Source of the DNA: Microbacterium sp. AZCO | GTDB lineage: Bacteria > Actinomycetota > Actinomycetes > Actinomycetales > Microbacteriaceae | Assembly: GCF_039614715.1 (NCBI RefSeq) | Contig: NZ_CP154857.1 | Span: forward strand, 1,488,001-1,552,000 | Length of the DNA stretch: 64,000 nucleotides | Direction of reading: 5' to 3' | Shown here: positions 16,068-23,780 of the stretch, piece by piece | Layout of the letters: each line of letters opens with the position of its first letter | Numbering within the stretch: the stretch's first letter is position 1 | Translations under genes and position numbers: made by a program | Notes under the pieces: generated by a model | What the model saw: the letters and a program-made list of their open reading frames with translations, nothing else | Told to the model about the DNA's origin: nothing | Database searches by the model: none

Positions 16068-18530
16068 GTGAGGCTTTCCGCTGCAGAGCTGCACCGGCGG
16101 GGCCGCGCTCATCTGAACGCGGGCCGCAACGCCGCCGCGCGCCGCGTGCTCGTGCTCGCGGATCAGCGCACCGACGACGCCGACCTGCGGGCGCGCATCG
16201 CCGGGTCGCTTGCGGCACTGCTCATCAGGCAGGGGGATCCGGATGCTGCGGACCGGCTCTGCCGCGAGGCGCTCGCCCTCCCCGGCGTCTCCCCTGCGAC
16301 GGGTGCCGTGCTCCACGGCCAGCTCGGGCTCCTCGCGCTCGAGCACGGCGACCTCGAGGAGGCGATCGCCCACCTCACCCGGGGCATCTCGGGCATCGGC
16401 GACGACGCCGAGTACCGGGCACCCATGCTCGTCAATCGCAGCGTCGCCTACAGTCAGGCGGGTCGGCTGGCAGCGGCGCGCGCCGACGTCGAGGCGGCCG
16501 CCCGTGACTACGAGACGGTGGGCGGCGAGGTCGAGCAAGCCATGGCGGTGCACAACGCCGGGTACATCGCGCTGCTCGAGGGCGACCTCGTCGCCGCGCT
16601 CGAGACGATGGGCCGGGCGCGTGGGGCGCTGGCGGCGGCCTCGGCCGTGAACGCCGCCATCTGCGACCTCGACCGCGCCGAAGTCCTGCGCGATGCCGGA
16701 CTGGTCCGCGAGGCTGAGCAGAGCCTCGAGCGCGTCATCGCGATCTTCGGCACGCACCGGATGCGGCAGGCGAAGGGCGAAGCGCAGTTCCACCTCGCAC
16801 GCTCCCTCCTGACCCACACTCCCGCGGAGGCGTCCGCGACGGCTGCCGCCGCGACGCGGACCTTCCGGACGATCGGCAGTGAGTGGTGGGCGCTGCGCTC
16901 CGACGCCGTGCGACTGCGTGCCCTTTTCCTCTCCGCCCGCGACGGCGCGCCGGGCCGCCGAGAACCGGCCTCGGCGCACGAGGTCGACGAGGTGGTCGCC
17001 GCCCTCGAGGAGAGGGATCTGCGGGGCGAGGCAGCGGCGCTCCGCCTCACGCACGAGCTCTGGCTCGCCTCGCGGCAGGTGCCCGCCACTCGTGCGCCCG
17101 TCCGGACTCCCCCGGGCGCGTCGCTTCCCGTGCGCCTCCTCGCCCAGGAAGTGCGCGCCGCGCGCGCCGCCGCGAAGGGCACGGAGTCGGACGTGCGGCG
17201 GCACACCGCCGCGGGTCTGGATGCGCTCGCGGAGTGGCAGCGGTCCTTCGGGAGTCTCGACCTCACGACCTCGCTCGTGATGCACGGGCGCGGGCTGGTC
17301 TTCGCGGGACTGCGGTCGGCGGTGCGCTCGGGACGGGCCGACGTCCTCTTCGACTGGTCGGAGCGGGCGCGTCAGCTCAGCCGGCAGACCATCCCGGTGC
17401 GCCCGCCGCGCGACGAGGCGCTCGCCGCCGATCTCGCCGAGCTCCGCATGCTGCGCTCCGAGGCCGGATCGGCGGACTGGCTGGCCGAGCCGAGGGCGGC
17501 CGAGCTGAGCGAGCGCGTGCGCCGCCGGCAGTGGACGTCGACGGGCGCGGCCGGGACACGTCGGCGGGTCGCGCTCGAGGAGCTGCGGACGTCGCTTCCT
17601 CCCGACACGGCCTTCGTCTCGTACGTGTTCGACGAGCTCGGCCTCACCGCCGTCGCCGTGACCGACGAGGGCGCGCGAGCGGTCGAGATCGGCGCGTGGA
17701 CGCGGATCGCTCCGCTCTTCGCGGGGCTCCGGGCCGACCTCGACGTCAGCGCCTCGGTCCGGTCGGGGCCGCTCGTCGCCCTCGTGCGGGAGTCGCTCGA
17801 TGACAGGCTCACGGCGCTCTCCGCGGCGCTCCTCGATCCCGTCACGCCGACGATCGGCGGGCGCCGCACCGCGATCACCGTGCCCGGAGTGCTCGGCGGA
17901 ACCCCGTGGGCGATGCTGCCGGCGATGCGGGGCCGCGCCTTCACGATCGCCACCTCGGCGAGCCAGTGGCTCGCCGATCGCGAGGGGCGGACGAGTGCCG
18001 GGGTCGGCTTCGTCGCGGGGCCGCGCGTGTCACGCGGCATGGAGGAAGTCGCCCGCGCCGCCGCGGCGTGGGACGCCGCGGCGATCCTGAACCCCTCCAC
18101 AGCGACGGTCGACAGCACCGAGGCGCTGGCGGCGCGCGTGGGCACGCTGCACCTCGCCGCCCACGGCCGGCACGCGGCGGAGAATCCACTCTTCTCCGGC
18201 CTCGAGCTGACGGACGGTGCTCTGTTCGGCTACGACATCGACCTCATCCCGCGGGTTCCCGACACTGTCGTGCTCTCGGCGTGCGAGCTCGGACGCTCGT
18301 CGGTGCGATGGGGCGAGGAGGCGATCGGGATGACGCGCGCCTGGCTGCACGCCGGCACATGCTGCGTCGTGGCATCCCCCGTCATCGTCTCCGACGACGT
18401 CGCCTGCGACCTGCTCGCCGCGATGCACGAGCGGCTCGCGGCGGGCGATCGGCCCGCCGTGGCGCTGGCGCTGGCGAGCGAGGCTACGGGCATCGTGGCG
18501 CCGTTCCAGGCGCACGGCAGCGGCTTCTAG
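16068..18530 (+). CDS. TPR-CHAT (caspase-like peptidase) protein
   Basis: This 820-residue protein has an all-helical N-terminal half made of TPR-like repeats (for example LHGQLGLLALEHGDLEEAIA and VHNAGYIALLEGDLVAALET, residues about 1-290). A helical middle region (about 330-500) follows. The C-terminal CHAT domain (about 505-820) has the dyad His699 (HLAAHGRHAAENPLFS) and Cys739 (VVLSACELGRSS), then GWGEE-like RWGEEAIGMTRAWLHAG. Both catalytic residues are present, so it is likely an active cysteine peptidase. The GTG at 16068 follows GGGAGG directly, and a CATTCT lies six bases before it, so a leaderless internal start is possible. TPR-CHAT proteins are effector proteases in several bacterial conflict systems, including type III-E CRISPR. 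Confidence 0.88.
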   Translation: MRLSAAELHRRGRAHLNAGRNAAARRVLVLADQRTDDADLRARIAGSLAALLIRQGDPDAADRLCREALALPGVSPATGAVLHGQLGLLALEHGDLEEAIAHLTRGISGIGDDAEYRAPMLVNRSVAYSQAGRLAAARADVEAAARDYETVGGEVEQAMAVHNAGYIALLEGDLVAALETMGRARGALAAASAVNAAICDLDRAEVLRDAGLVREAEQSLERVIAIFGTHRMRQAKGEAQFHLARSLLTHTPAEASATAAAATRTFRTIGSEWWALRSDAVRLRALFLSARDGAPGRREPASAHEVDEVVAALEERDLRGEAAALRLTHELWLASRQVPATRAPVRTPPGASLPVRLLAQEVRAARAAAKGTESDVRRHTAAGLDALAEWQRSFGSLDLTTSLVMHGRGLVFAGLRSAVRSGRADVLFDWSERARQLSRQTIPVRPPRDEALAADLAELRMLRSEAGSADWLAEPRAAELSERVRRRQWTSTGAAGTRRRVALEELRTSLPPDTAFVSYVFDELGLTAVAVTDEGARAVEIGAWTRIAPLFAGLRADLDVSASVRSGPLVALVRESLDDRLTALSAALLDPVTPTIGGRRTAITVPGVLGGTPWAMLPAMRGRAFTIATSASQWLADREGRTSAGVGFVAGPRVSRGMEEVARAAAAWDAAAILNPSTATVDSTEALAARVGTLHLAAHGRHAAENPLFSGLELTDGALFGYDIDLIPRVPDTVVLSACELGRSSVRWGEEAIGMTRAWLHAGTCCVVASPVIVSDDVACDLLAAMHERLAAGDRPAVALALASEATGIVAPFQAHGSGF

Positions 18531-18799
18531 GACGCGACGCCGACGGGAGCGTCGGCGACCGAGAGCATGAGCCAGTGGCTGAGGGTGGCGACGTGCTCCT
18601 CGTCCTCGCCCCAATCCGGCTCGGTCAGGGCCCAGCGGTGCATCAGGCGCGCCGCCGTCGAGGTGTGATGTCCGGCGTCGAGAACCTCCGCGAGCGCTTC
18701 GGCCTGCGTGAACTCGAGCGTGCAGAGGAACTCCTCGGAACCGTGCAGCAGCCCCTCGACGATGTCGGCGAGGTGGTCGACGGTCTGGTCCAGGTTCAT
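18527..18799 (-). CDS. small acidic hypothetical protein
   Basis: This 90-residue helical protein starts MNLDQTVDHLADIVEGLLHG. AAGGAGG is well placed before the ATG at 18799. I do not recognise a family, and no membrane segment or metal motif is seen. It is antisense-convergent to the TPR-CHAT gene, and their stop codons overlap by four bases (a shared CTAG). It could be an immunity or regulatory partner of the locus, but only its position suggests this. An in-frame start at 18832 lacks a ribosome-binding site. Confidence 0.6.
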   Translation of the reverse strand: MNLDQTVDHLADIVEGLLHGSEEFLCTLEFTQAEALAEVLDAGHHTSTAARLMHRWALTEPDWGEDEEHVATLSHWLMLSVADAPVGVAS

Positions 18800-18861
18800 C
18801 ACGGTCCTCCTTGCTCGGGAGCGGTGTTCCACTCACGACTCAAGAGGCTGGCGGGCGCTCG

Positions 18862-18890
18862 CTGATACCCGCGACGGCGATGTATCAGGC
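18862..18890 (+). promoter_or_regulatory. inverted repeat and shared element upstream of vWA gene
   Basis: CTGATAC (18862-18868) and GTATCAG (18882-18888) form a 7-bp inverted repeat with a 13-base spacer. The right arm lies within GATGTATCAGGC, the 12-mer also found before the sigma gene at 13356. The vWA start is 80 bases downstream. This is a likely regulatory site linking the two transcription units. Confidence 0.45.
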
Positions 18891-18970
18891 ATCCCCCTTC
18901 CCTCTCCTCACCATGCGAGGGGACTCAGACGACTGGGCGATTCGGCACCCCGAGAGTGAAGGAAGCTGTC

Positions 18971-20701
18971 ATGCCTCATCCTTTCCCGCTCGGCGACGTG
19001 CCTGATGACGTCGTCACGCACCTCGCCGGGGAACTCGGCACGTCCACGCCGCGGCTCATCGCGGCATCCGAGACCCGTCTGCCGACGGGCGAGCTCGCGC
19101 GCCTCGTGACGGCGGCGGATCCCGCCAAGCCGAACTCCGTCGCCGAGGTCACCGTGACCGAATCGGGCGAACTGCGTCCGCTCCCCGTGCTCGAGCGCCT
19201 CTTCCCGGGTGGAAGGCTCTTCCTCCCCGATTTCCCGGCGTTCCGCGATGTGCCGACAGGCCCGAAGGAGCCGATCACGATCGATCCGACGACGAACGAC
19301 TGGCGGCTCAGCCGCTGCGAGCGGGTCGCCGAGAAGATCACCGTCACGGTCCCGAAATCCTCCGCACCGCCGAAGGCCGACGTCTACCTGCTGGCCGACA
19401 CGACCGGCAGCATGACACCCGTGCTCGCGTCGGTGAAGGCGGGCGCGAGCGTCATCCTCAACAACCCCGCGCTCGCGGGCTTCGACGTCGCGTGGGGCGT
19501 GGGCGACTACCGCGACTTCCCCGTCGACGGCGGTGCGCACAACTCCTACGCGTTCGCGCACCAGGTCTCCCCCACGACGACCCTGGCGGTGGCGGATGCC
19601 GCCATCTCCACCTGGAACGCCGACGAAGGGTCCGACGGGTCGGAGGGCCAGCTCTACGCGCTGCACCAGATCGCGTCCGATCCGGCCATCGGCTGGCGAC
19701 CCGACGCGAAGCGGATCCTCGTGTGGTTCGGCGACGCCCCTGGGCACGATCCGATCCCGACGACGCTCAGCGGTCTCGGGGCGGCCATCACCGAGGCGAC
19801 CGCCACGGCCGATCTGACCGCCGCGAAGATCACGGTGATCGCCGTGAGCACGACGACCGGCTTCGCCGCGGCGCTCGACGACGACCCGAATGCGGACGCC
19901 GCCGATTATGCGCCGTCCGTTCCTGCGGGCTCCGCCGGACAGGCGACGCGGATCACCGCGGCGACCAGCGGCTCGCACACGACGGGGGTGAACCCCGGGG
20001 ACATCGTCTCGACCCTCGCGACGCTCATCGCGGCGGCGGTCACGTCCATCGGCTCGATCTCGCTCGTGCCGACGGGCTCCACCGCGCAGTTCGTCGAGTC
20101 CATCGCTCCCCCGAGCTACGGCCCGCTTCCCGGCGACACCGAGCACGTGCTGACATTCGAGGTGACCTGGGTCGGTGTGAAGGACTGCCGCGACCGCGAT
20201 CAAGTGTTCACAGGCACGATCGACGTGGTCGCCGACGGCGTCGTCGTCGCCCAGAAGCAGGTGCGCGTCGTGGTGCCGGCCTGCCGGTATCACTACTCCG
20301 TGGAGTTCGTCGCCGGTCTCGCGAAGGACGACCGGGACCAGTCGGCCTTCGTTCCCGGCCGGTACGCGACAGCGGTGACGATCTACAACCCCGGCACATG
20401 CGCCGTCGACGTCGAGAAGCGGTTCGCGCCGCTGATCCTCGGCGACAAGGTGATCGGCCGAGAGCCGGAGAAGGTGCCCGCCAAGAAGTTCGCCGCCATC
20501 GTCCTGCAGGCCGGTGAGGCGACCTTCGACGACCGCGTGGCCCTGCGCGAGATCGCGGGCGCCGGTCCGGGGCTGCTGTTCGGAGTGCTCGACATCATCT
20601 CCGACCGGCCGCTCTCGGTGACCGCGACGCACACCGTCGGAGGCAAGGAGCTGGGCGCGTCGATCACGTCGCGGACCATCGAACCGCACCGCGCTCCCTG
20701 A
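18971..20701 (+). CDS. von Willebrand factor A domain protein
   Basis: This 576-residue protein has no signal peptide. The vWA domain spans about 130-380. Its metal-ion site (MIDAS) begins at Asp143 in YLLADTTGSMTPVL, a D-x-T-x-S form like that of integrin beta subunits, and YRDFPVDGG and WFGDAPGHDP supply further loops. The C-terminal part (about 385-576) appears to hold two beta-sandwich domains (FTGTIDVVADGVVVAQKQVR; TIYNPGTCAVDVEKRF). GAAGGAAG precedes the ATG at 18971; the GTG at 18956 is less likely. vWA domains mediate Mg2+-dependent protein-protein contacts. Here it may be the sensor or scaffold for the S8 and CHAT proteases, sharing an upstream element with their operon. Confidence 0.85.
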   Translation: MPHPFPLGDVPDDVVTHLAGELGTSTPRLIAASETRLPTGELARLVTAADPAKPNSVAEVTVTESGELRPLPVLERLFPGGRLFLPDFPAFRDVPTGPKEPITIDPTTNDWRLSRCERVAEKITVTVPKSSAPPKADVYLLADTTGSMTPVLASVKAGASVILNNPALAGFDVAWGVGDYRDFPVDGGAHNSYAFAHQVSPTTTLAVADAAISTWNADEGSDGSEGQLYALHQIASDPAIGWRPDAKRILVWFGDAPGHDPIPTTLSGLGAAITEATATADLTAAKITVIAVSTTTGFAAALDDDPNADAADYAPSVPAGSAGQATRITAATSGSHTTGVNPGDIVSTLATLIAAAVTSIGSISLVPTGSTAQFVESIAPPSYGPLPGDTEHVLTFEVTWVGVKDCRDRDQVFTGTIDVVADGVVVAQKQVRVVVPACRYHYSVEFVAGLAKDDRDQSAFVPGRYATAVTIYNPGTCAVDVEKRFAPLILGDKVIGREPEKVPAKKFAAIVLQAGEATFDDRVALREIAGAGPGLLFGVLDIISDRPLSVTATHTVGGKELGASITSRTIEPHRAP

Positions 20702-20716
20702 CGCGCTGCCAGAGCG

Positions 20717-20750
20717 TCCCGGCCGGGGAGGCCGAATCCCCCGGCCGGGA
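20717..20750 (+). terminator. terminator after vWA gene
   Basis: A 12-bp perfect stem, TCCCGGCCGGGG with CCCCGGCCGGGA, has a 10-base loop, starts 15 bases after the vWA stop codon and is followed by TTCTCG. Confidence 0.75.
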
Positions 20751-20822
20751 TTCTCGCGTGCGCAGGCGGTGGCCATCAGGCAGTTCATAGGATCGCCATA
20801 CCGGGCCGATGGCTCGCGAGAA

Positions 20823-20828
20823 TAGCTT
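20823..20828 (+). promoter_or_regulatory. -10 box of leaderless GT39 gene
   Basis: TAGCTT is followed by six bases and the GTG at 20835. There is no Shine-Dalgarno sequence. The spacing matches the other leaderless genes in the window. Confidence 0.5.
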
Positions 20829-20834
20829 CTGCTC

Positions 20835-22841
20835 GTGGTCACGACGATCGACGCCCAGCCGGTTGCCCCGGGTGCTCTTGCGGCAGTTCGTCGCCCTCCG
20901 CGGTGGACCCGCTGGCACACGGGGCTCGTCCTTGTCGCGATCGGCGCCGGGCTTCTCACGATCTGGTCCGTCTGGACGGGATCGCGCTCCGACTACTACG
21001 CCTCCATCGCCCTGTCGATGAGCCGGAACTGGTCCAACTTCTTCTTCGGCGCGTTCGACCCCGCCGGCACCGTCACGCTCGACAAGATCCCCGGCTCGTT
21101 CTGGATCCCCGCGCTCTTCATCAGGGCGTTCGGCTTCTCGACCTGGACCGTCGTGCTGCCCAACGCGCTCGCCGCGGTCGCTGCGACACTGATCGTGGCG
21201 GTCACGGCGAAGCGCCTTCTCAACCCGACGGCGGGACTGCTCGCGGGGACCGTCGTCGCGACGACGCCGATCCTCGTCGCAGTCGCCCGCTCGAATCAGC
21301 CGGAAACGTTCTTCGTGCTCGGTCTGGCGGCGGTCGCGTGGGCGGCGGCCAAGGCGCTCACGCGGCGCAGCTTCGGCTGGCTCATCGTCGCGGGACTGTT
21401 CGTCGCGCTCTCGTTCCAGACCTACATGCTCGAGGCCTGGGCGGTCTGGCCCGCACTCGCCGCGGCGTGGCTCTTCACGCGGATGCCGTGGGGCCGGAAG
21501 CTCTGGCAGCTCGCCGTCGCGGGTGTCGTCAGCCTCGCGGCATCCCTCGCCTGGATCATCGTCGTGTCGCTCGTGCCTCCGACGGCCCGGCCGTACATCG
21601 GCAGCACGCTCGGCAACAGCCCGTGGGAGATGGTCTTCGGCTACAACGGCCTCGGTCGCTTCGGGGACACGACGGCGGATGCCACGGCGTACCGCTCGTT
21701 CACACCGCCGTTCTCGGGCGACCCGGCCTTCTTCCGGCTCTTCAACGAGCAGCTGGCGGGCCAGATCGCGTGGCTGCTGCCGACCGCCTTCCTTGCGATC
21801 GTGATCCTCTGGATGCTGCGCTTCTCCCGCCCTGTGACCGTGCTCCTGGGCGTCTGGCTCGCGACGTTCACGGTGATGTTCTCCGCCGTCGCGGGGATGC
21901 ACCAGTTCTACACGGCCGCCCTCGCGATCCCGATGGCGCTCGCGATCGGTCTCGCCTTCGCCGTCGCACGTCGCCGGACTGTGGCGTGGGCGCAGATCAG
22001 CCTGCTCGCCGTCGCCGCTGTCACCGCGCTCGGGATCGGCTTCCTCTACGGCGGGTACTCCATCCCGGTCGCGGTCGCCCAGGCGGTCCTCGCAGCCCTC
22101 GCCATCTCCGCGATCGCGGTCGAGCACGCGCGTCGACGAGTCCTGCACGGGGCCGTCGCCGTGCTCGCGGGGGCCGCGCTCGTGCTCACGCCGCTCGTCT
22201 GGTCGGCCGTCGCGATCGCGAACCCGAGTTCGACGAACCCCGTCGCGGGCGGGGTGGCCGACATGGGCGGCGGGTTCGGCAGACCGGGCGCGCAGGGCGG
22301 ATTCGGCGCGCAGGGCGGATTCGGTGGGCCGGGTGGCTTCGGCGGGCAGGCGGCGCCGGGGGGCGGCGCGGGAGCGCCAGGCGCGTTCGCCGGCGGTCGG
22401 ACGGGTGGGTCGCAGCCGAACCAGGCGCCAGGCTTCGGCGGGCAGGGCTTCCCGGGCGGCGCGATGGGCGGATCCGGCGACGAGAGCGCGCTCATCGCCT
22501 ACCTCCGGGCGCATTCGACCGGCGGCGCCTACCTCGCCGCGACCTTCGGCGCCCAATCGGCCGCGGGCTACATCATCGCGTCCGACGGCGGGTCCTTCCT
22601 GCCGATCGGCGGCTTCAACGGCGGCGACCCCGTGCCGACGCTGGACCGCTTCCAGGAGCTCGTGACCGAGGGCGACGTGCGCTATGTCATCGCGACGGGT
22701 CGGGGTCCTGGCCTTGCCGGCGCGGAAGGCGGGACGTCGGCGCAGATCCTCGAGTGGGTCGAGCAGAACTGCACGAAGCCGGCGGACGCGCCCGTCACGT
22801 CGCTCTACGAGTGCACGGCATCCGCGAGCGTCGGCACCTGA
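20835..22841 (+). CDS. GT39-family membrane glycosyltransferase (ArnT/PMT-like)
   Basis: This 668-residue integral membrane glycosyltransferase starts MVTTIDAQPVAPGALAAVRR. The first extracytoplasmic loop has DYYASIALSMSRNWSNFFFG and FDPAGTVTLDKIPGSF, typical of the GT39/ArnT group in which an early Asp is catalytic. About 12 hydrophobic segments extend to residue 470. A Gly-rich low-complexity loop (about 477-545, repeats like GGFGAQGGFGGPGGFGG) then leads to a C-terminal soluble domain (about 550-668). These enzymes use polyprenyl-phosphate sugars on the outer membrane face. The acceptor is unknown. The gene has its own leaderless-type promoter and is separated from the vWA gene by a terminator. 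Confidence 0.88.
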   Translation: MVTTIDAQPVAPGALAAVRRPPRWTRWHTGLVLVAIGAGLLTIWSVWTGSRSDYYASIALSMSRNWSNFFFGAFDPAGTVTLDKIPGSFWIPALFIRAFGFSTWTVVLPNALAAVAATLIVAVTAKRLLNPTAGLLAGTVVATTPILVAVARSNQPETFFVLGLAAVAWAAAKALTRRSFGWLIVAGLFVALSFQTYMLEAWAVWPALAAAWLFTRMPWGRKLWQLAVAGVVSLAASLAWIIVVSLVPPTARPYIGSTLGNSPWEMVFGYNGLGRFGDTTADATAYRSFTPPFSGDPAFFRLFNEQLAGQIAWLLPTAFLAIVILWMLRFSRPVTVLLGVWLATFTVMFSAVAGMHQFYTAALAIPMALAIGLAFAVARRRTVAWAQISLLAVAAVTALGIGFLYGGYSIPVAVAQAVLAALAISAIAVEHARRRVLHGAVAVLAGAALVLTPLVWSAVAIANPSSTNPVAGGVADMGGGFGRPGAQGGFGAQGGFGGPGGFGGQAAPGGGAGAPGAFAGGRTGGSQPNQAPGFGGQGFPGGAMGGSGDESALIAYLRAHSTGGAYLAATFGAQSAAGYIIASDGGSFLPIGGFNGGDPVPTLDRFQELVTEGDVRYVIATGRGPGLAGAEGGTSAQILEWVEQNCTKPADAPVTSLYECTASASVGT

Positions 22842-22858
22842 GCTCCGCGCAGGGATCG

Positions 22859-23602
22859 TCAGTTGCTGATCGTCTGGCCGTTGCGCACGACGTAGACGTC
22901 GACATTCTGACCGCTCCACGCGAAGCGCACGTACGACCCCGGCGGCATGTCGATGCCCGGCACGCGCGAATGCAGCGCGCCGTTGTCAGCCCTGACGTCG
23001 AGCAGCGCGGGCAGCGGGCTGGGCGCGCAGTTCTGGTCCCAGAGCCCTCCGCGCAGGCTGAGGACGATGCAGGCGGATCCGCGGAGGCCTGTGACGGTCC
23101 ATACGTCGACGGTCCCGACCATGCCGTGGTACCTGAGGGTCGCCCGCTCCGCCCCCACGAAGTACAGCATTCCCGAGTCGAGCCTGGGTTCGAGGACGGC
23201 GTCCGGCCGCGCCACGACGGCAAGGCTGGCCGCGGGCCTGGCACCCGAGGCCGTGTCCGATACCGCGACGAACAGGCCCATCGCCGCGACCACCGCTCCC
23301 GCAGCGGCCGCGATCCACGGCAGTCTCCGGCGGAGCCGTGAGCGGTCCGGTGCCGCAGCGACGGCGGGCTCCGGGACGGGCGCCCCGTCGGGCGGGAGGG
23401 ATGCCTCCGGAGCCGGCGGCTCGTCGCCGGACTCGGCATCCCGAGCCAGCGTCACGACGGAAGTCTCGGCCCGCGAGGAACTGTGCGCGGCTTCCAGCTG
23501 GGCCAGCCGCGCCTGAGCGACGGGGTCGCCGTCGATGTCTGCCGCGGGGCCGTAGGCCCTGCGCCGCAACTCGGCGAGCTCCCCGACGTCCTCGTCGGGC
23601 AT
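22859..23602 (-). CDS. one-TM hypothetical protein, paralogue B flanking the CHAT locus
   Basis: This is a 247-residue sister of the protein at 12570-13331. The N-terminal block GELAELRRRAYGPAADIDGD is nearly identical, followed by a variable Ala/Pro/Glu linker and a transmembrane helix at about 96-116 (LPWIAAAAGAVVAAMGLFV). The external domain has two Cys (SACIVL, DQNCAPS), MLYFVGAERATLRYHG, and ends VDVYVVRNGQTISN. No known family is recognised. CATAAT lies 6 bases before the ATG, followed by GGGAGC, the same arrangement as in paralogue A. It is convergent with the GT39 gene, 17 bases apart. The strict conservation of a short N-terminal motif on the cytoplasmic side suggests a docking sequence. 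Confidence 0.8.
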   Translation of the reverse strand: MPDEDVGELAELRRRAYGPAADIDGDPVAQARLAQLEAAHSSSRAETSVVTLARDAESGDEPPAPEASLPPDGAPVPEPAVAAAPDRSRLRRRLPWIAAAAGAVVAAMGLFVAVSDTASGARPAASLAVVARPDAVLEPRLDSGMLYFVGAERATLRYHGMVGTVDVWTVTGLRGSACIVLSLRGGLWDQNCAPSPLPALLDVRADNGALHSRVPGIDMPPGSYVRFAWSGQNVDVYVVRNGQTISN

Positions 23603-23608
23603 GCTCCC

Positions 23609-23614
23609 ATTATG
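23609..23614 (-). promoter_or_regulatory. -10 box of paralogue B
   Basis: CATAAT (minus strand) ends six bases before the ATG at 23602. It shares ATAATGGG.GCATGCCCG with paralogue A. Confidence 0.6.
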
Positions 23615-23731
23615 CCGCCGGCGTGAGCCGCCGACCAGTGCGGCGGGCGGGCCGAACGGTGCCTGTCACCGATCGTGCCCCCGCCCCACGACCGGCGCCC
23701 GCGGCCTGAAGCGGTCGGACGGGACCGGTGG

Positions 23732-23766
23732 CTGCCGGGTCGGTCTGATGTCCGCCGACCCGGCAG
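23732..23766 (-). terminator. terminator after gap
   Basis: A 12-bp perfect stem, CTGCCGGGTCGG with CCGACCCGGCAG, encloses an 11-base loop and begins 14 bases beyond the GAPDH stop codon. Confidence 0.75.
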
Positions 23767-23780
23767 CTCGGGGAGCCGTG

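Noticed and set aside
13665..17285. A 1206-codon open frame on the minus strand opposite the sigma/S8/CHAT genes
   Set aside because: Arg- and Gly-rich translation with no family motif. The plus strand carries intact catalytic motifs in each gene, and long antisense frames are usual in GC-rich DNA.
18971..20701. vWA protein as a secreted adhesin
   Set aside because: No signal peptide, anchor or sorting motif is visible, so a cytoplasmic location is more likely.
18908..22919. Long minus-strand frames opposite the vWA and GT39 genes
   Set aside because: Highly charged, Arg/Asp/Gly-rich shadow translations; the plus-strand proteins have clear MIDAS and GT39 features.
12570..23602. Interpreting the CHAT locus as a CRISPR type III-E system
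   Set aside because: No Cas7-11 gene, no adaptation genes and no direct-repeat array are present; only the protease/sigma logic is similar.
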